Positions 13,158 through 15,157 of a stretch of 15,157 nt of DNA are shown here, piece after piece. Source of the stretch: Alphaproteobacteria bacterium (GTDB taxonomy: Bacteria > Pseudomonadota > Alphaproteobacteria > Rhodobacterales > Rhodobacteraceae); assembly GCA_024277955.1 (NCBI GenBank), contig JAJRUE010000105.1, positions 1-15,157 on the forward strand, written 5' to 3'. The notes below the pieces were generated by a model that ran no database searches, was not told the DNA's origin, and saw nothing but the letters and a program-made list of their open reading frames with translations. The position numbers and the translations under genes were made by a program. Numbering within the stretch: position 1 is the stretch's first letter; each line of letters begins with the position of its first letter.

Positions 13158-14078
13158 CTATGCCGCCAGCCGCAACACCGCCGCCTCGCGCCGCTTCACG
13201 GTGGCGCGCGCCGTGCGCCCCAGCGCGGTGCTTTCGGGCGACGCCAGTTCCGGGAAAAGCGCCAAAAGTTCGGCCCGCACAGCGCGGTCCTGCAACATGA
13301 TCTGGTCGCCGGGAAAGAAGCTTTCGCTGGCCACGCCTTCGGAGAACACGATCTCGTGCCGGTCGAAGAGCAGATGCAGATACAAAACCGTATCGGCGCG
13401 CTCCTGCACCACCCGCTTGCCGTCGATCAGATGCTTGGCCGGCACCAGCACCTCGTCGCAACCATAGTAGAGTTCGGCCTGCCAGCCCTGCACCAAAACC
13501 CGATGTTGCGGGCTGAGGCGCAATTCGCGCCCGTTGCCGATGGCACCCGGCGCAAAGACCACCGGCGCGTGGTCGCCGCGCGCATCGCTCAGCGACCGGC
13601 CGATCCAGCGCACCGGCTGAAACCCGTGATCGGCGGTGCGCACCATGTCGCCCACCGCCAGATCCTCGATCGCCACTTCGCCGCGGTCGGTTTCAATCAA
13701 GGTGCCGGCAACGAAACACGGCGGGCCAAGCGTGCCGATATTGATCCATGTCGCGTTGGTCACATAGGTCGAACTGACGAAGGTCGCGCTGGACAGGTTG
13801 GTGCCGTCGGTGGGGGTGAAATAGGATTGCCCGCTGGCGGTATAGAACGTCACCCCGGTGATGGTCTGAACCGTGCCGTTCATGTTGACGGTGATGGTGT
13901 CGCCATCCCAGACCGCGGTGATCGCCGATCCGTTGATGCTGTCGCCGAACCAGGCGGTCAACCAGCCGTTGTTGTCCTGGTCGGTGACGTTAAGGAAATT
14001 CACCGACAAGGCCGTACCCGCCGCCGGCGGATTGCCGGGGTCGATCAGAAAGAACTGGTCCTGGTAGGTTGTGGGCAT
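13158..14078 (-). CDS. Hint (Hedgehog/intein-like) domain protein
   Basis: The 306-aa protein has two parts. Residues 1-118 are beta-rich, with many Thr, Asn and Gly and a DQDNNG segment (33-38) that resembles a calcium loop. From Cys121 a Hint domain runs to about residue 265: CFVAGTLIET (121-130) with the cysteine that would act in self-cleavage, VEDL-type AIEDLAVGDMV (136-146), HGFQPVRWIGR (151-161), LSPQHRVLV (188-196) and LLFDRHEIV (236-244). Such proteins are frequent in Rhodobacterales; their role is not established, and they are often linked to secreted Ca-binding proteins. No signal peptide is seen. It sits between gltB and mtgA on the same strand. There is no extein after the Hint domain apart from about 40 Ala/Arg-rich residues. 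Confidence 0.88.
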   Translation of the reverse strand: MPTTYQDQFFLIDPGNPPAAGTALSVNFLNVTDQDNNGWLTAWFGDSINGSAITAVWDGDTITVNMNGTVQTITGVTFYTASGQSYFTPTDGTNLSSATFVSSTYVTNATWINIGTLGPPCFVAGTLIETDRGEVAIEDLAVGDMVRTADHGFQPVRWIGRSLSDARGDHAPVVFAPGAIGNGRELRLSPQHRVLVQGWQAELYYGCDEVLVPAKHLIDGKRVVQERADTVLYLHLLFDRHEIVFSEGVASESFFPGDQIMLQDRAVRAELLALFPELASPESTALGRTARATVKRREAAVLRLAA

Positions 14079-14169
14079 CTGGCGCCTGCGGATGACTGGT
14101 TACGACCGGAAACTGCCCCGCAATCGGCGTCAAAGCATGGCGCAGACGGGGTTACATTTGGGTTCTTTG

Positions 14170-14205
14170 CGGCGATTTCCGGCCGTTTGTGGCCAAAAAT
14201 CGCCG
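14170..14205 (-). terminator. Hairpin after gltB
   Basis: CGGCGATTT (14170-14178) and AAATCGCCG (14197-14205) are perfect 9-nt arms; inside them GGCC (14181-14184) and GGCC (14191-14194) can pair around a short loop. It starts 28 nt past the gltB stop on the reverse strand. No clear T-run follows. It could equally lie in the leader of the Hint gene, for which I see only a weak promoter (TTGACG at 14133-14128, no good -10). Confidence 0.5.
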
Positions 14206-14233
14206 TTTATCCCCGGTTTTGCACCAATTCGGC

Positions 14234-15157
14234 CTACTCGGCCGGGATTGACCCCGCCTCTAGCGCCAGCGGGTGTTTCAGGTGCGCCAGCATCTCTTTC
14301 GGGCAGACCTGGACAAAGAAACCCTTTTCCGCGTCCCAGTTGTTCAGGATGTCCGAAGCCTTGGCGCTGTCGGTTTCGGCCACGTGGCGTTCGATCAACC
14401 CTTTCAGCTCCGCTTCCCAGTAGCCGGGCGCGACCGGGCAGGTGACCAGCGTTTCCATGTTCATCAGCTTCAGGGAAACCCCTTCGGGATCATAGACATA
14501 GGCCATACCGCCGGTCATGCCCGCGCCAAAGTTCGCGCCGATGCTTCCGAGGATCACCGCCACCCCGCCGGTCATGTATTCGCAACCGTTGCTGCCGCAG
14601 CCCTCGACCACCACGCGCGCGCCCGAGTTGCGCACAGCGAACCGTTCGCCGGCGCGCCCGGCGGCAAACAGGTAGCCATCGGTGGCGCCATACAGAACCG
14701 TGTTGCCGATGATGGTGTTTTCGCTGGCCACCAGCGGAGAGTTCATCGCCGGGCGCACCACGATCAGCCCGCCGCTCAGCCCCTTGCCGACATAGTCGTT
14801 GGCTTCGCCGCTGACCTCGATCTTGAGCCCCGGCACCGCAAAGGCCCCCAGGCTCTGCCCGGCGGACCCGGCCAGCTTGACCGTCAGATGATCCGGCTGC
14901 AGGCTGTTTCGCATCCCGAAGCGCTGCACGATATGGCTGGACACCCGCGCGCCGATGGTGCGCTGGGTGTTCTGCACCGCGTAGGAAAGCTGCATCTTTT
15001 CGCCATCTTCCAGGAAGCGCGCCGCGTCCGTCACGATCTGCGCATCCAGCGTATCGGGCACCGCGTTTCTGGGCCGCGACCGGTCGTAGACGATCTTGTC
15101 GGCGCCATCGACGGTGATCAGCAGCGGGTTCAGGTCAAGGTCATCCAGATGGTCCGA
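14234..15157 (-). CDS. gltB: Glutamate synthase large subunit, C-terminal part (cut by window edge)
   Basis: The frame stays open to the last base of the window, so this is only the last 307 residues of a protein that is normally about 1,500 aa. It opens with DDLDLNPLL and PDTLDAQIV, then DGEKMQLSYAVQNTQRTIG, the linker into the GXGXG domain. The right-handed beta-helix follows with repeats such as GKGLSGGLIVV, GNTVLYGATDG, RNSGARVVVEGCGSNGCEYMTGG and GMTGGMAYVYD. These are diagnostic of GltB, which with GltD converts 2-oxoglutarate and glutamine to two glutamates using NADPH. The amidotransferase and FMN domains lie outside. A GTG at 15061 is internal and not a start. No gltD is seen downstream, where the Hint gene lies. 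Confidence 0.95.
   Translation of the reverse strand, partial: SDHLDDLDLNPLLITVDGADKIVYDRSRPRNAVPDTLDAQIVTDAARFLEDGEKMQLSYAVQNTQRTIGARVSSHIVQRFGMRNSLQPDHLTVKLAGSAGQSLGAFAVPGLKIEVSGEANDYVGKGLSGGLIVVRPAMNSPLVASENTIIGNTVLYGATDGYLFAAGRAGERFAVRNSGARVVVEGCGSNGCEYMTGGVAVILGSIGANFGAGMTGGMAYVYDPEGVSLKLMNMETLVTCPVAPGYWEAELKGLIERHVAETDSAKASDILNNWDAEKGFFVQVCPKEMLAHLKHPLALEAGSIPAE

Noticed and set aside
11669..14423. Forward open frames of 485 and 497 codons opposite GST, mtgA, Hint and gltB
   Set aside because: Both are antisense shadows of motif-bearing genes, with no domain pattern of their own.

Overview
The window reads as chromosome of a GC-rich alphaproteobacterium of the order Rhodobacterales (Roseobacter-type). 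Four things point there: the petP-petR regulator pair known from Rhodobacter capsulatus, the histone-deacetylase-like/xseB/ispA/dxs gene order, a Hint-domain protein of the kind common in this group, and strong G/C preference at third codon positions. I see no transposase, integrase, tRNA, rRNA or CRISPR array. This is mostly housekeeping DNA.

Layout. (1) 42-884: a forward NAD-dependent epimerase-like gene converging on a reverse operon. (2) 5058-1001, reverse: HDAC-family amidohydrolase, xseB (4-bp overlap), ispA and dxs. The last two supply isoprenoid precursors: Dxs makes DXP for the MEP pathway, and IspA condenses C5 units to farnesyl diphosphate. (3) 5108-5662, forward: a small secreted protein converging on petR. 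(4) 7057-5844, reverse: petP-petR, overlapping by 4 bp. (5) 7234-8103, forward: ilvE, divergent from petP across a 176-bp spacer rich in dyad symmetry, followed by a small membrane-anchored protein. (6) 8600-9072: a sparse stretch whose only candidate gene is a small Arg-rich reverse ORF with a good ribosome-binding site and signs of a frameshift. (7) 9073-9360: a forward Dabb-domain protein that overlaps the 3' end of pabB. (8) 14078-9328, reverse: Hint protein, mtgA, a glutathione S-transferase, queG and pabB. (9) 14234-15157, reverse: the C-terminal part of gltB, cut by the window edge.

The main unexplained signal is a short repeated module at gene 3' ends. Its core, G(A/G)GGATATTT followed after 6-9 nt by AGAAGAA, occurs five times. 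Every copy lies 18-79 nt past a stop codon and on the same strand as the gene it follows. In three copies two GC hairpins lie between stop codon and core. Where genes converge (dxs and petR ends), two modules face each other and form a long inverted repeat that ends in an identical 28-nt tail. The simplest reading is a family of terminator-like 3' modules, but the strict sequence conservation goes beyond what termination needs. In one case (GST to queG) the purine end of the module runs into the Shine-Dalgarno of the next gene.

Start codons were moved from the longest reading frame for dxs, ispA, the HDAC-family gene, ilvE, the Dabb gene and mtgA. The reasons are given in each entry.
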